In this document: positions 1-6,070 of the stretch, in pieces
Numbering within the stretch: position 1 is the first letter of the stretch
How the letters are laid out: each line of letters opens with the position of its first letter
Source of the DNA: Promethearchaeota archaeon
Lineage (GTDB): Archaea; Asgardarchaeota; Lokiarchaeia; Sigynarchaeales; SOKP01
DNA: 8,571 nucleotides
Reading direction: 5' to 3'
Assembly (NCBI GenBank): GCA_030668025.1
Contig: DAOUUT010000154.1
Coordinates: forward strand, 1-8,571
Made by a program: the position numbers and the translations under genes
Notes under the pieces: generated by a model
What the model was told of the DNA's origin: nothing
Seen by the model: only the letters and a program-made list of their open reading frames with translations
Database searches by the model: none

Positions 1-119
1 TTAATTTTTACCATTTTTAGTTAAGCTTAAAAATAAATTCAAAACTAAGCATATGAATTTTTAAAATAATATAAATATAATATAAATAAAAATAGGGTTA
101 ATTATAGTAGAAATAAGAT
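1..119. other. AT-rich region downstream of feoB
   Basis: No gene is visible here. On the minus strand, after the feoB stop, the sequence has several T-rich runs (TATTTTTATTTATATT-like, about positions 60-95), which fits an archaeal oligo-T terminator for the feo genes. No stable hairpin is evident. The window edge cuts the region, so whether another gene follows cannot be judged. Confidence 0.35.
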
Positions 120-2258
120 TTAGAAACTTGAAAATATTATAAATCCAAAATTTAAAGTACCTCCAATCAATAAGGCTACACCTATCTCTAATAATGATAT
201 TTGGATCGCGTATTTCCAGCTAGTTTGTTTAGCAATAATAATAACGGTCGCAAAACAAGGGATATATAGCATCGTAACCAAACAAAAATTAATCATTTGG
301 AAGGGTGTTAATAATTCGATTAAAGAAACACCAATAGAATTAGCTAAAACAGCTAACAGTACTAAAGTTAACTCCTTCCTTAAAATTCCGTATATTAGAA
401 ATACACCAGTTATTGACGGAAGACCTAACCAGAACACGGTTACAGGAGACAAAATGACATTTATTGGCTCTAAAGCATTAAAGATTAATAAAATTTCTAA
501 AAGAATTCCAAGAACAATTATAACTGGCAAAGCCTTATATACAAACTCTTTTGTTCTAACCCAGGTTTGTTTAAGAATAACTTTAGAATTTGGCATCCTA
601 TATTCGTGCATTTCCATTATGAGTTCTGTGCATTGACCAGGCATTAATTTATTTAGAATTCGACCTATTAAGAAAATAACGCCAAAGTTTATTATAAACA
701 AAATAGTTACCCAGAAAAATCCCAAATATCTCCCTACCAACCCTAACACAACAGTCATTACTGCGGCGCATGGTACAAGAGAAGATAATACGACAGATAA
801 TTTTTTTTCTCGTTCTGTTTCCATAATTCTACACCCAGCACATGCAGGGACATTGCAACCAAATCCTAAAATCATTGGAATAATAGTTTTTCCGTGGACC
901 CCGATTGTATGCATAGCTTTATCCATTAAAAATGCTGCTCGAGGTAAGTAACCAGAATCTTGTAAAATTTCAATAATTAAAAAGAAAGGTATGACGTATA
1001 CTAAAACGCCTCCTATACCTCCTAAAAATCCTCCCAGCCCACCATCCCAAAATATCTTAACTATTAAATTTTCTTCTCCAAAAGAATTGTAAATAGATTC
1101 ACTCCAAATCGTATATAGCTCATCTATTAATCCTCCAAAAAAATCTCCAAAAGAAAAAGTAAAGAGATAAATACCAAATAATATAGCAACCAAAATAAGA
1201 TAACCTAAGATTGAATGAGTAGTAAGATGATCGAATATATCAGCGAGTCTGACTTTCTTTTTTCCTTTATGTGGTTTTATTATTAAAACTTTATCTCTTA
1301 TATCATGAATTTTATTGTAAATTTCTGACGATATTATCGTATGAACATCTTCTCCGTGAATCTCTTCTAATTGATTTCGAAACTCATCAGCAATTTTTAT
1401 AATTTCATTATTTTTAAAACTACTTTTAATTTCTTCATCATTTTCCAATAACTTTTTTGCTAAAAATCTTGATGGGTATTTAATTAGGGCAGAAGATAGT
1501 TGAATATCATTAATTTCCATAATTAATTTGCCAATACATGACTCAACTTCTTTCCCAAAGGAGAGTACTTTAGTTAACTCAGGAAATTTAAAATTATTTT
1601 TCACTTTACTATTTACTTTTACTTTGTCGAGAATATGTTCTGTTCGATAATAGTTATGAGAATGATGGTCAGGCTCATCCCGGGGTTTTCCGTTGTAATG
1701 AGTATGGGGGTGCTGAAAAACGACCATTTCAATAGCCTCTTCCAACAGTTGATGGACCCCTGTACCATGTACAGCAACCACAGGGAGCACGGGCAACTTA
1801 AAAATGTTCTCCAACTCTTTAAAATCAATTTCCATATTCCTTCTTCTTAAAATATCCATTTGGTTAATTGCAATAATTAATGGAACTTTTAATTCTAATA
1901 ACTGAAACGTAAAAAATAAATTTCGTTCTAAATTGGTGGCATCAACAACATTTATGATAACATCAACATCTTCAGAAACAATATATTCTCTACTTACTAT
2001 TTCCTCTAAGGAGTAGGTAGAAAGAGAATAAATACCCGGTAAATCAACGATATTAAAACGATATCCTAAAAAATCAAGATAGCCTTCCATTCTTTCAACT
2101 GTTTTGCCAGGCCAATTTCCTATTGTTTGGCTTAACCCAGTAAGTTGGTTAAAAATAACTGATTTTCCTACGTTTGGATTTCCTGCTAAGGCGATATTTA
2201 TTGTATCCTTATACATTCCTTTGTTTTTTAGTTTATTATTTGGAATGTGACCACTCAT
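120..2258 (-). CDS. feoB: FeoB ferrous iron transporter
   Basis: This is a membrane GTPase-coupled importer of Fe(II), 712 residues, within the usual FeoB range. The N-terminal G domain shows G1 GNPNVGKS (26-33), the FeoB-type switch GNWPGKTVE (47-55), G3 DLPG (72-75) and G4 NQMD (132-135). The G5 loop reads AVHGTG (162-167), with Ala where many FeoBs have Ser. A variable charged helical region follows (about 210-340), containing the GDI-like part, then a polytopic membrane region from about 350. Gate motif 1 is GFGCNVPACAGCR (465-477) and gate motif 2 contains YIPCFAT (665-671). The KEL segment near 628-630 is also typical. A His-rich stretch, 183-208, has seven His. The ATG at 2258 has no Shine-Dalgarno; Met15 is a possible later start, just before the G domain. 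It lies 85 bases after feoA and has its own candidate TATA box. The GTPase and gate motifs make the family certain; iron as substrate is inferred from family and from feoA. Confidence 0.94.
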   Translation of the reverse strand: MSGHIPNNKLKNKGMYKDTINIALAGNPNVGKSVIFNQLTGLSQTIGNWPGKTVERMEGYLDFLGYRFNIVDLPGIYSLSTYSLEEIVSREYIVSEDVDVIINVVDATNLERNLFFTFQLLELKVPLIIAINQMDILRRRNMEIDFKELENIFKLPVLPVVAVHGTGVHQLLEEAIEMVVFQHPHTHYNGKPRDEPDHHSHNYYRTEHILDKVKVNSKVKNNFKFPELTKVLSFGKEVESCIGKLIMEINDIQLSSALIKYPSRFLAKKLLENDEEIKSSFKNNEIIKIADEFRNQLEEIHGEDVHTIISSEIYNKIHDIRDKVLIIKPHKGKKKVRLADIFDHLTTHSILGYLILVAILFGIYLFTFSFGDFFGGLIDELYTIWSESIYNSFGEENLIVKIFWDGGLGGFLGGIGGVLVYVIPFFLIIEILQDSGYLPRAAFLMDKAMHTIGVHGKTIIPMILGFGCNVPACAGCRIMETEREKKLSVVLSSLVPCAAVMTVVLGLVGRYLGFFWVTILFIINFGVIFLIGRILNKLMPGQCTELIMEMHEYRMPNSKVILKQTWVRTKEFVYKALPVIIVLGILLEILLIFNALEPINVILSPVTVFWLGLPSITGVFLIYGILRKELTLVLLAVLANSIGVSLIELLTPFQMINFCLVTMLYIPCFATVIIIAKQTSWKYAIQISLLEIGVALLIGGTLNFGFIIFSSF

Positions 2259-2305
2259 TTTTTAAAACGTCCCATCTTTTTTTAATGAATTACTCTTAAG
2301 AAATT

Positions 2306-2318
2306 TATTTAAAATAAT
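2306..2318 (-). promoter_or_regulatory. candidate feoB TATA box
   Basis: On the minus strand the sequence ATTATTTTAAATA occurs, with TTTAAATA at 2313-2306. Its centre is about 52 bases before the feoB ATG, so transcription would start near 2283 and leave a short leader. This suggests feoB can be transcribed separately from feoA. The match is to the archaeal TATA consensus by eye; background AT-richness weakens it. Confidence 0.4.
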
Positions 2319-2343
2319 CCAATTTAATATTATAACGCTATTA

Positions 2344-2646
2344 TTAAGGACAAGAATTGTTACGACTTACTATTATTTTAGAGGCTAAACCTCTACCAAG
2401 GACTAAGGATGAGCCTCTAACTTTTATTTCTATTGGGCCTCGAAAAGGTGCGTTTTTCATTTTTTTCACTTTTACTCCTGGTACGATCCCTAAATTAGCG
2501 AGACGAGTCTTTGCCCTATAACCTGCATTTACGCTTAATATAATAACTTCCTCTCCGCTTTCGCAATCAGTTAAATATTCTGTTAGTCGAGTTCCTATTT
2601 TTTGACTAATTCTACGATGTCTAGGGTGCTGTGGTTGGAATGGCAT
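2344..2646 (-). CDS. feoA: FeoA family protein
   Basis: A small cytosolic SH3-like protein of 100 residues that acts with FeoB in Fe(II) uptake; FeoA is thought to bind or modulate the FeoB cytoplasmic part. The core is recognisable: a GEEVIILSV strand (31-39), R-L-A-N-LGIVPG (48-57), the basic strand VKKMKNAPF (60-68), GPIEIKVRG (70-78), and a last strand SLVLGRGLASKIIV. The first 20 residues (His/Arg/Gln rich, PFQPQHPRHRR) are an extension before the usual start of the domain. It is followed by tandem stops TAATAA and by feoB 85 bases on, the standard feoAB order. No Shine-Dalgarno precedes the ATG; a TATA box centred 54 bases upstream does. Family assignment is firm; the role of the N-terminal extension is unknown. 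Confidence 0.92.
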   Translation of the reverse strand: MPFQPQHPRHRRISQKIGTRLTEYLTDCESGEEVIILSVNAGYRAKTRLANLGIVPGVKVKKMKNAPFRGPIEIKVRGSSLVLGRGLASKIIVSRNNSCP

Positions 2647-2656
2647 TTTTTTTTTT

Positions 2657-2670
2657 ATTAAAATTTTAAT
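2657..2670. promoter_or_regulatory. 14-bp palindrome in feoA leader
   Basis: ATTAAAATTTTAAT is a perfect 14-base palindrome between the feoA TATA box and its ATG, close to the predicted transcription start. A repressor, for example a DtxR- or Fur-like metalloregulator, could bind here, but the sequence is pure A/T and could occur by chance. No regulator gene of that type is in the window. Confidence 0.2.
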
Positions 2671-2696
2671 TCCCTATTAAAAATAAAGATTATAAT

Positions 2697-2711
2697 TATT
2701 TAAATCTTTTA
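2697..2711 (-). promoter_or_regulatory. candidate feoA BRE/TATA promoter
   Basis: On the minus strand CTAAAAGATTTAAATA contains a purine-rich BRE-like AAAGA followed by TTTAAATA (2704-2697). The centre lies 54 bases before the feoA ATG, predicting a transcript start near 2675 and a leader of about 30 bases. This is the best archaeal promoter match in the feo region. Confidence 0.5.
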
Positions 2712-2721
2712 GTTTTAGTTA
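2708..2721 (+). repeat. 14-mer direct repeat, copy 1
   Basis: TTTAGTTTTAGTTA occurs here, directly upstream of the feoA promoter, and again exactly at 3026-3039 upstream of the receiver gene. Both copies have the same genomic orientation. It could be a shared regulatory site of the two divergent genes; low complexity makes chance possible. Confidence 0.3.
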
Positions 2722-2858
2722 ATTCATCAAAAAATTTCTCTCAATAGAACGATAATTGTTTTTGATTTAAGCAAATATGAAGCCAAAATCTTAAATTTTA
2801 ATAATTTAATTAATCTTTATTTGTATAATGTTATGGTTTTAACTTAATTTCTTAAAAG

Positions 2859-2941
2859 ACAAACAAAAATGATCTAAATTTATATTTTTGTTACAAACAA
2901 ACAATTATAAAATAAAAGTTATCTTATATTGTTATTTGTAA
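2859..2941. repeat. ACAAACAAA repeats and inverted repeats
   Basis: The middle of the 443-base gene-free region (2647-3089) holds a cluster of related repeats. ACAAACAAA occurs at 2859 and again at 2893, 34 bases apart. AACAAAAAT (2862-2870) is the perfect inverse of ATTTTTGTT (2884-2892). TTACAAACAAACAAT (2891-2905) is an imperfect inverse of ATTGTTATTTGTAA (2928-2941), with one mismatch and one gap. No reading frame of useful length and no tRNA or other RNA gene is seen in the rest of the region. The repeats may be operators for the divergent feoA and receiver promoters or transcript hairpins; function is unknown. Confidence 0.4.
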
Positions 2942-2988
2942 TCGAGGTTTTGTATTTCTTAGACAATGAAGTAAAAATATTAAGCAAG

Positions 2989-3010
2989 TTTTTATAAAGA
3001 GATTTTTATA
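2989..3010 (+). promoter_or_regulatory. tandem TATA-like boxes before receiver gene
   Basis: TTTTTATA occurs twice, at 2989-2996 and 3003-3010, 14 bases apart, followed by plus-strand sequence leading to the receiver gene. Either could be its promoter, with a leader of roughly 70-85 bases to the start. Weak evidence in such AT-rich DNA. Confidence 0.25.
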
Positions 3011-3025
3011 TTGTTTACTAAATCA

Positions 3026-3039
3026 TTTAGTTTTAGTTA
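3026..3039 (+). repeat. 14-mer direct repeat, copy 2
   Basis: Second exact copy of TTTAGTTTTAGTTA, the first being at 2708-2721. It lies about 65-80 bases before the receiver gene start, just after the tandem TATA-like boxes and so probably within its leader or promoter. Confidence 0.3.
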
Positions 3040-3089
3040 GAAGAAATTATTGAGAAAAGAGAAAAATAGAAATAAATTAAATTTAGCGC

Positions 3090-3494
3090 TTGAGGTGTAC
3101 TCCTATAATAAACATTTTTATCGTTGAAGATGATCATTCACTAAGGTTACTTTATAAAAAAGCTTTAAAATTAAAAGGTTATAATGTCGTTGGCTCTGCT
3201 AAAGATGGCGAAGAGGCCGTTATTATGTACAACCGTTTTTCTACTAAACCAGATATTATTTTAATGGACCACAGGATGCCTATTAAAAACGGAATAGAAG
3301 CAACAAAAGAAATTTTCCAAAACTCAAGCGATTTAAAGCCAAAAATTATTTTTATAAGTGCTGATCGCTCAATTAAGGAGACAGCACTTTCGATAGGGGT
3401 TATAAGTTTTAAAGACAAACCTTTTTCGCTCGAAAGGTTATTTAGTAACATTGAGAAAGCAGCTTCTACAGAAAATATTGAAATTCACGCATAG
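3090..3494 (+). CDS. stand-alone CheY-like response regulator receiver
   Basis: A single receiver domain with no output domain, 134 residues as drawn from TTG 3090. In this numbering the acidic pair is D14/D15 in FIVEDD, the phosphoacceptor is D60 in ILMDHRMP, the switch Ser is S90 in IIFISAD, and the conserved Lys is K110 in KDKPF. All catalytic receiver residues are present, so it should accept a phosphoryl group from a histidine kinase and act by protein contact. No kinase is in the window. The start is doubtful: a strong GAGGTG (3092-3097) lies inside this frame, just after the TTG, and points instead to ATA at 3105, giving a 129-residue protein that begins MINIFIVEDD, the usual length before the acidic pair. 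It is divergent from feoA by 443 bases and 156 bases before the next gene, with a likely terminator between. Function beyond phosphorelay is not known. Confidence 0.9.
   Translation: MRCTPIINIFIVEDDHSLRLLYKKALKLKGYNVVGSAKDGEEAVIMYNRFSTKPDIILMDHRMPIKNGIEATKEIFQNSSDLKPKIIFISADRSIKETALSIGVISFKDKPFSLERLFSNIEKAASTENIEIHA
3092..3097 (+). promoter_or_regulatory. Shine-Dalgarno GAGGTG of receiver gene
   Basis: GAGGTG lies seven bases before ATA at 3105. The next gene has AGGTG seven bases before its TTG, and the HAAS gene has GAGGT seven before its ATG. The match in sequence and spacing argues that translation starts at the ATA (AUA) rather than at the TTG at 3090, which has no such element upstream. 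Confidence 0.6.
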
Positions 3495-3525
3495 TATTTT
3501 AGAGTTAAAATAATTTTGTCAAATG

Positions 3526-3569
3526 TTTTTTTCTAAGTAGACGGTTTTAAGAGCAAAGATTTTTTTGCT
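3526..3569 (+). terminator. T-run and small hairpin after receiver gene
   Basis: A T7 run (3526-3532) follows the receiver stop by about 30 bases. Then AGCAAA (3552-3557) and TTTGCT (3564-3569) can form a six-base-pair hairpin whose loop and 3' arm include a second T-run (3560-3566). Oligo-T alone is enough for archaeal termination, so this probably separates the receiver transcript from the following gene. Confidence 0.35.
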
Positions 3570-3638
3570 AATTATTGCTATCATTCTTAAAAATAAAATT
3601 TCAAATCTAATATCAATCTAATTTTAAAAGTATCTAAT

Positions 3639-3643
3639 AGGTG
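3639..3643 (+). promoter_or_regulatory. Shine-Dalgarno AGGTG deciding a TTG start
   Basis: AGGTG sits seven bases before TTG 3651. It supports this non-ATG start for the SelD/PurM-like gene, for which no upstream ATG competes. Confidence 0.65.
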
Positions 3644-3650
3644 TAGAGTT

Positions 3651-5036
3651 TTGAGCGACTTAGAAGGGTTAACAAGAAGATTATTAAAACAAAAAAAATC
3701 TGACGAAGAAATTCTTAAGAGGTTAGTTCAAGAATATGTTGATTTTAAGGATATTGATATAGAGTCAGCTTATACGCTTGCGAATGCTGTTCTAATAGAA
3801 TGCAAGAAGAGCGATATATCAAAAATTTCAGAACCTTTCATTAAAGATTTGTTAACCGTTCATAAAGCCAATGTGACAGTGGGAAAGCAGGGAGTAGGGT
3901 GTAGAGGTGCTGGGGATTTTTTTGTTCATAAATTGATAGCTGAACTATCGGAAACGAAACGACAACCGTATTTATCTCCTAGTTCTTTAGATGATGCTGG
4001 AGCTGTTAAGCTATCGGATATCAAAGGTTTTGAAGGAAAGGAGGATTTAATAATTGTCTCTAAAATGGAGGGAATCCATAGCCGGCTCAGCGATTTTCCA
4101 TTTATTTGCGGGTTTCATGTTACACGAGCGTGCTTGCGAGATTTATACGTAAAAGGAGCAAAACCAATCTCCATAATGATTGATGTCCATTTAGGAGACG
4201 ACGCCGATGTAGGAAAATTATTTGACTTTATGGCGGGAATTTCGACAATAGCGGAGCTTTCAAATGTACCAATTACTGCCGGTTCTACATTAAGAATAGG
4301 GGGGGATATGGTTATTGGAAATCGTTTAGTAGGAGGAATAAGTGCTATTGGTCTTGTTAGAAATAACTTGTTAGCGAGACGAAATATTCAAGTTGGAGAC
4401 AAAATATTAATGACAGAAGGTGCTGGAGGTGGGACCATTACGACAACCGCAATATATTCGGGAAACCATAAAGTTGTAAACGAAACGATGAATATAAAAT
4501 TCCTTGAAGCGAGCAATGTTCTTTTAAATAAAGAATATCTTAAGGACATAAGGGCGATGTGTGATGTTACAAACGGGGGTCTTAGAGGAGATTTATACGA
4601 AATAAACTACGAAGCGAAATCAGGCGTAACAATTTATGAAGATCGCGTACGAGAACTCGTTAATCCCGCTGTGTTAGAGCTATTGAATGAGGTGGGGGTC
4701 GATTATTTAGGAGTATCATTAGATGCTCTTCTAATTTACTGCTCTGGAAATATATCGGAACAGATAATCTCTGATTTAGCTGCAATAAATATCAAATGTG
4801 CTGAAATCGGTTATGTTGACAATTCTAATCAAGTAACTATGATTTACGAAGGAGACGAAAAAAGATCAATTCTTCCCCAATTTCGAGAATCTGCTTACAC
4901 AAAAATTAAACAAGAAATAGGGGAAGAAACTCCTGAATTGAAGCTAGAAATGGAAAAGAAAATTGAAAAAGCAGCAACAAAGGCTTTGAAAAAAAGACAA
5001 AAAATTATTGATTACATTGAAAAACAATCATTATGA
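3651..5036 (+). CDS. AIR synthase/SelD-superfamily protein (COG2144-like)
   Basis: A 461-residue protein of the PurM/SelD/HypE/ThiL ATP-binding superfamily, whose members activate a substrate by ATP-dependent phosphoryl transfer. The first 65 residues form a helical N-terminal extension. The superfamily core starts at about 75: GVGCRGAGDF (81-90) is the glycine-rich N-terminal loop, with Cys84 near where SelD carries its catalytic Cys/Sec; LDDAGAV (113-119) is the acidic metal/ATP motif; the segment around GAKPISIMIDVHLGDD is the next conserved block. GDKILMTEGAGGGTITTTA opens the C-terminal PurM-like half, and CDVTNGGLRGDLYE is its second glycine motif. The last 40 residues are a Lys/Glu-rich helix, possibly coiled coil. 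Architecture best fits the archaeal selenophosphate synthetase-related group COG2144, whose substrate I do not know; it is not a canonical SelD, PurM, HypE or ThiL. Starts at TTG with AGGTG. It converges on larE with a 29-base gap. Confidence 0.85.
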   Translation: MSDLEGLTRRLLKQKKSDEEILKRLVQEYVDFKDIDIESAYTLANAVLIECKKSDISKISEPFIKDLLTVHKANVTVGKQGVGCRGAGDFFVHKLIAELSETKRQPYLSPSSLDDAGAVKLSDIKGFEGKEDLIIVSKMEGIHSRLSDFPFICGFHVTRACLRDLYVKGAKPISIMIDVHLGDDADVGKLFDFMAGISTIAELSNVPITAGSTLRIGGDMVIGNRLVGGISAIGLVRNNLLARRNIQVGDKILMTEGAGGGTITTTAIYSGNHKVVNETMNIKFLEASNVLLNKEYLKDIRAMCDVTNGGLRGDLYEINYEAKSGVTIYEDRVRELVNPAVLELLNEVGVDYLGVSLDALLIYCSGNISEQIISDLAAINIKCAEIGYVDNSNQVTMIYEGDEKRSILPQFRESAYTKIKQEIGEETPELKLEMEKKIEKAATKALKKRQKIIDYIEKQSL

Positions 5037-5065
5037 ATGTTTAAAGCTTCTTTATACCTTATAAT

Positions 5066-5899
5066 TTAGTCTTCTTCATTAAAAGTAAGAACTTCATTTA
5101 GTGATCCAGACCTAAATCCTTCTAAATCAATCGTAATATAGCAAAATCCTAACTGTTTGAATTTAGTTTTAATTTTTTTAATGTTTTCATTAGTCATAAC
5201 TTTCATAATGTCTTCGGGCATCAGCTCAATTCGTGCTAGTTTTCCTTCGTGTAGTCTAACTCGTAATTGGTTTAAATTATATGTGTTTCTCAAGAAAGTT
5301 TCAGCCTCTCTAATCATTTTTAATTTTTCCTCGTTGATATCTTGATCGTAGGGTATGCGCGACGAAAAACACGCCATTGAAGGTTTCGATTGTACATCTA
5401 AGTTAAAGTATTTGCATATCTCTCTAATCTCTTGTTTGTTAATCTTGAAATCTATATAAGGTGTAGTAATATTTAATTCCTTCAAAGCTTGCATTCCTGG
5501 CCTATAATCTGAAAGATCGTCGATGTTTGATCCATCTAATATTAAATCGAAATTCCTTTCTTCCTTGATTTTTATAATATCATTATATAAACCTGTTTTA
5601 CAAATATAACACCGATTTTTAGGATTAACCCTAAAATTTTCATCTTTTAAAGGATCACGCTTGATTATTAAGTGCGTTATGCCGTATTTTTTTGCAAATT
5701 CGCTAGTTAATTTAATTTCTTCATCAGGATAAAGTATTGACTTCTCAGTTACAAGTAGCGTTTCTTTTGCGTATTTATTTGAAAGAAAAGCTAAAAGTGA
5801 ACTATCAACTCCTCCTGAAAAAGCCACTAATACCTTTTTTGTTTTTAAAAAAGATTTAAGGTTTTCAAGTTTGTTTATTAGATTACTAGATAAATCCAT
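5066..5899 (-). CDS. larE: LarE-type ATP-dependent sulfur transferase
   Basis: A cytosolic PP-loop enzyme of the LarE family, which adenylylates a carboxylate and transfers sulfur to it; in the known pathway this makes the thiocarboxylates of the nickel-pincer cofactor of lactate racemase. From Met at 5899 it has 277 residues, the usual length. The PP-loop SGGVDSS is at 28-34. Three conserved cysteines are visible: C97 and C100 in NRCYICK and C177 in KPSMACFSSRIP. DGSN (122-125), the YRPG segment near 132 and the C-terminal VRLHEGKLARIE stretch are also family hallmarks. C177 corresponds to the sacrificial Cys of Lactobacillus LarE; the CxxC plus C177 set matches LarEs that hold a [4Fe-4S] cluster. 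The frame is open to ATG 5932, but that adds a hydrophobic MLHLFIFIRLT stretch foreign to the family, and the candidate TATA box is about 56 bases before 5899. No larA, larB or larC is present, so the target may differ. Confidence 0.9.
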   Translation of the reverse strand: MDLSSNLINKLENLKSFLKTKKVLVAFSGGVDSSLLAFLSNKYAKETLLVTEKSILYPDEEIKLTSEFAKKYGITHLIIKRDPLKDENFRVNPKNRCYICKTGLYNDIIKIKEERNFDLILDGSNIDDLSDYRPGMQALKELNITTPYIDFKINKQEIREICKYFNLDVQSKPSMACFSSRIPYDQDINEEKLKMIREAETFLRNTYNLNQLRVRLHEGKLARIELMPEDIMKVMTNENIKKIKTKFKQLGFCYITIDLEGFRSGSLNEVLTFNEED

Positions 5900-5952
5900 T
5901 GTTAATCTGATAAATATGAATAAATGAAGCATAAAAAGCTTTTATTTTACAA

Positions 5953-5960
5953 ATTATAAA
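5953..5960 (-). promoter_or_regulatory. candidate larE TATA box
   Basis: TTTATAAT on the minus strand, centred about 56 bases before the favoured larE ATG at 5899, the same distance as for feoA (54) and feoB (52). Transcription would begin near 5930, which would leave the ATG at 5932 outside or at the very end of the transcript. No clear purine-rich BRE. Confidence 0.3.
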
Positions 5961-5965
5961 AAATG

Positions 5966-5979
5966 AAAACATTTAAATA
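5966..5979 (+). promoter_or_regulatory. candidate padR BRE/TATA promoter
   Basis: GAAAACATTTAAATA: a purine-rich BRE-like stretch followed by TTTAAATA (5972-5979). It predicts transcription from about 6000-6004 and a leader of some 70 bases to the favoured padR ATG. The operator-like palindromes begin two bases after this box. Confidence 0.5.
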
Positions 5980-5980
5980 T

Positions 5981-6030
5981 AGTATTTTGTTTATACTATA
6001 TAATGAATAGTATTGAAAAAATACTATACT
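5981..6030. promoter_or_regulatory. phased AGTAT/ATACT operator, likely PadR site
   Basis: Half-sites occur at AGTAT 5981-5985, ATACT 5993-5997, AGTAT 6009-6013, ATACT 6021-6025 and ATACT 6026-6030. They make two identical-format palindromes AGTAT-N7-ATACT (5981-5997 and 6009-6025) with starts 28 bases apart, and between them a longer one, ATACTAT-N7-ATAGTAT (5993-6013). They cover the DNA from the TATA box through the predicted transcription start. PadR proteins are dimeric winged-helix repressors that bind short palindromes of this general kind at their own promoters, so autorepression is the natural reading. This is inference from position and symmetry. Confidence 0.65.
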
Positions 6031-6057
6031 TAAAAATCAATAAAAAATAAAATAAAT

Positions 6058-6061
6058 GGAG
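6058..6061 (+). promoter_or_regulatory. Shine-Dalgarno GGAG deciding padR start
   Basis: GGAG lies nine bases before ATG 6071. When aligned to the ribosomal consensus GGAGGTG it is in the same register as the elements of the other plus-strand genes. The upstream in-frame ATG 6056 overlaps this element and has only A/T before it. Confidence 0.55.
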
Positions 6062-6070
6062 TTGAAAAAC

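Noticed and set aside
1619..1850. Open frames on both strands inside feoB, around the His-rich region
   Set aside because: They lie wholly within the well-supported feoB frame, have no recognisable domain and no start signals. They are shadows of the real gene.
2647..3089. A CRISPR array or replication origin in the repeat-bearing gap
   Set aside because: Repeats are short, irregular and A/T-biased with no repeat-spacer periodicity and no cas genes; no orc1/cdc6 gene or G-rich origin box is nearby.
3179..3451. Minus-strand open frame opposite the receiver gene
   Set aside because: The receiver frame carries all catalytic residues; the antisense frame shows no family features.
5900..5932. 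Eleven extra N-terminal residues on LarE (ATG 5932)
   Set aside because: The MLHLFIFIRLT stretch is not seen in the LarE family, lacks a ribosome site and would fall at or before the predicted transcript start.
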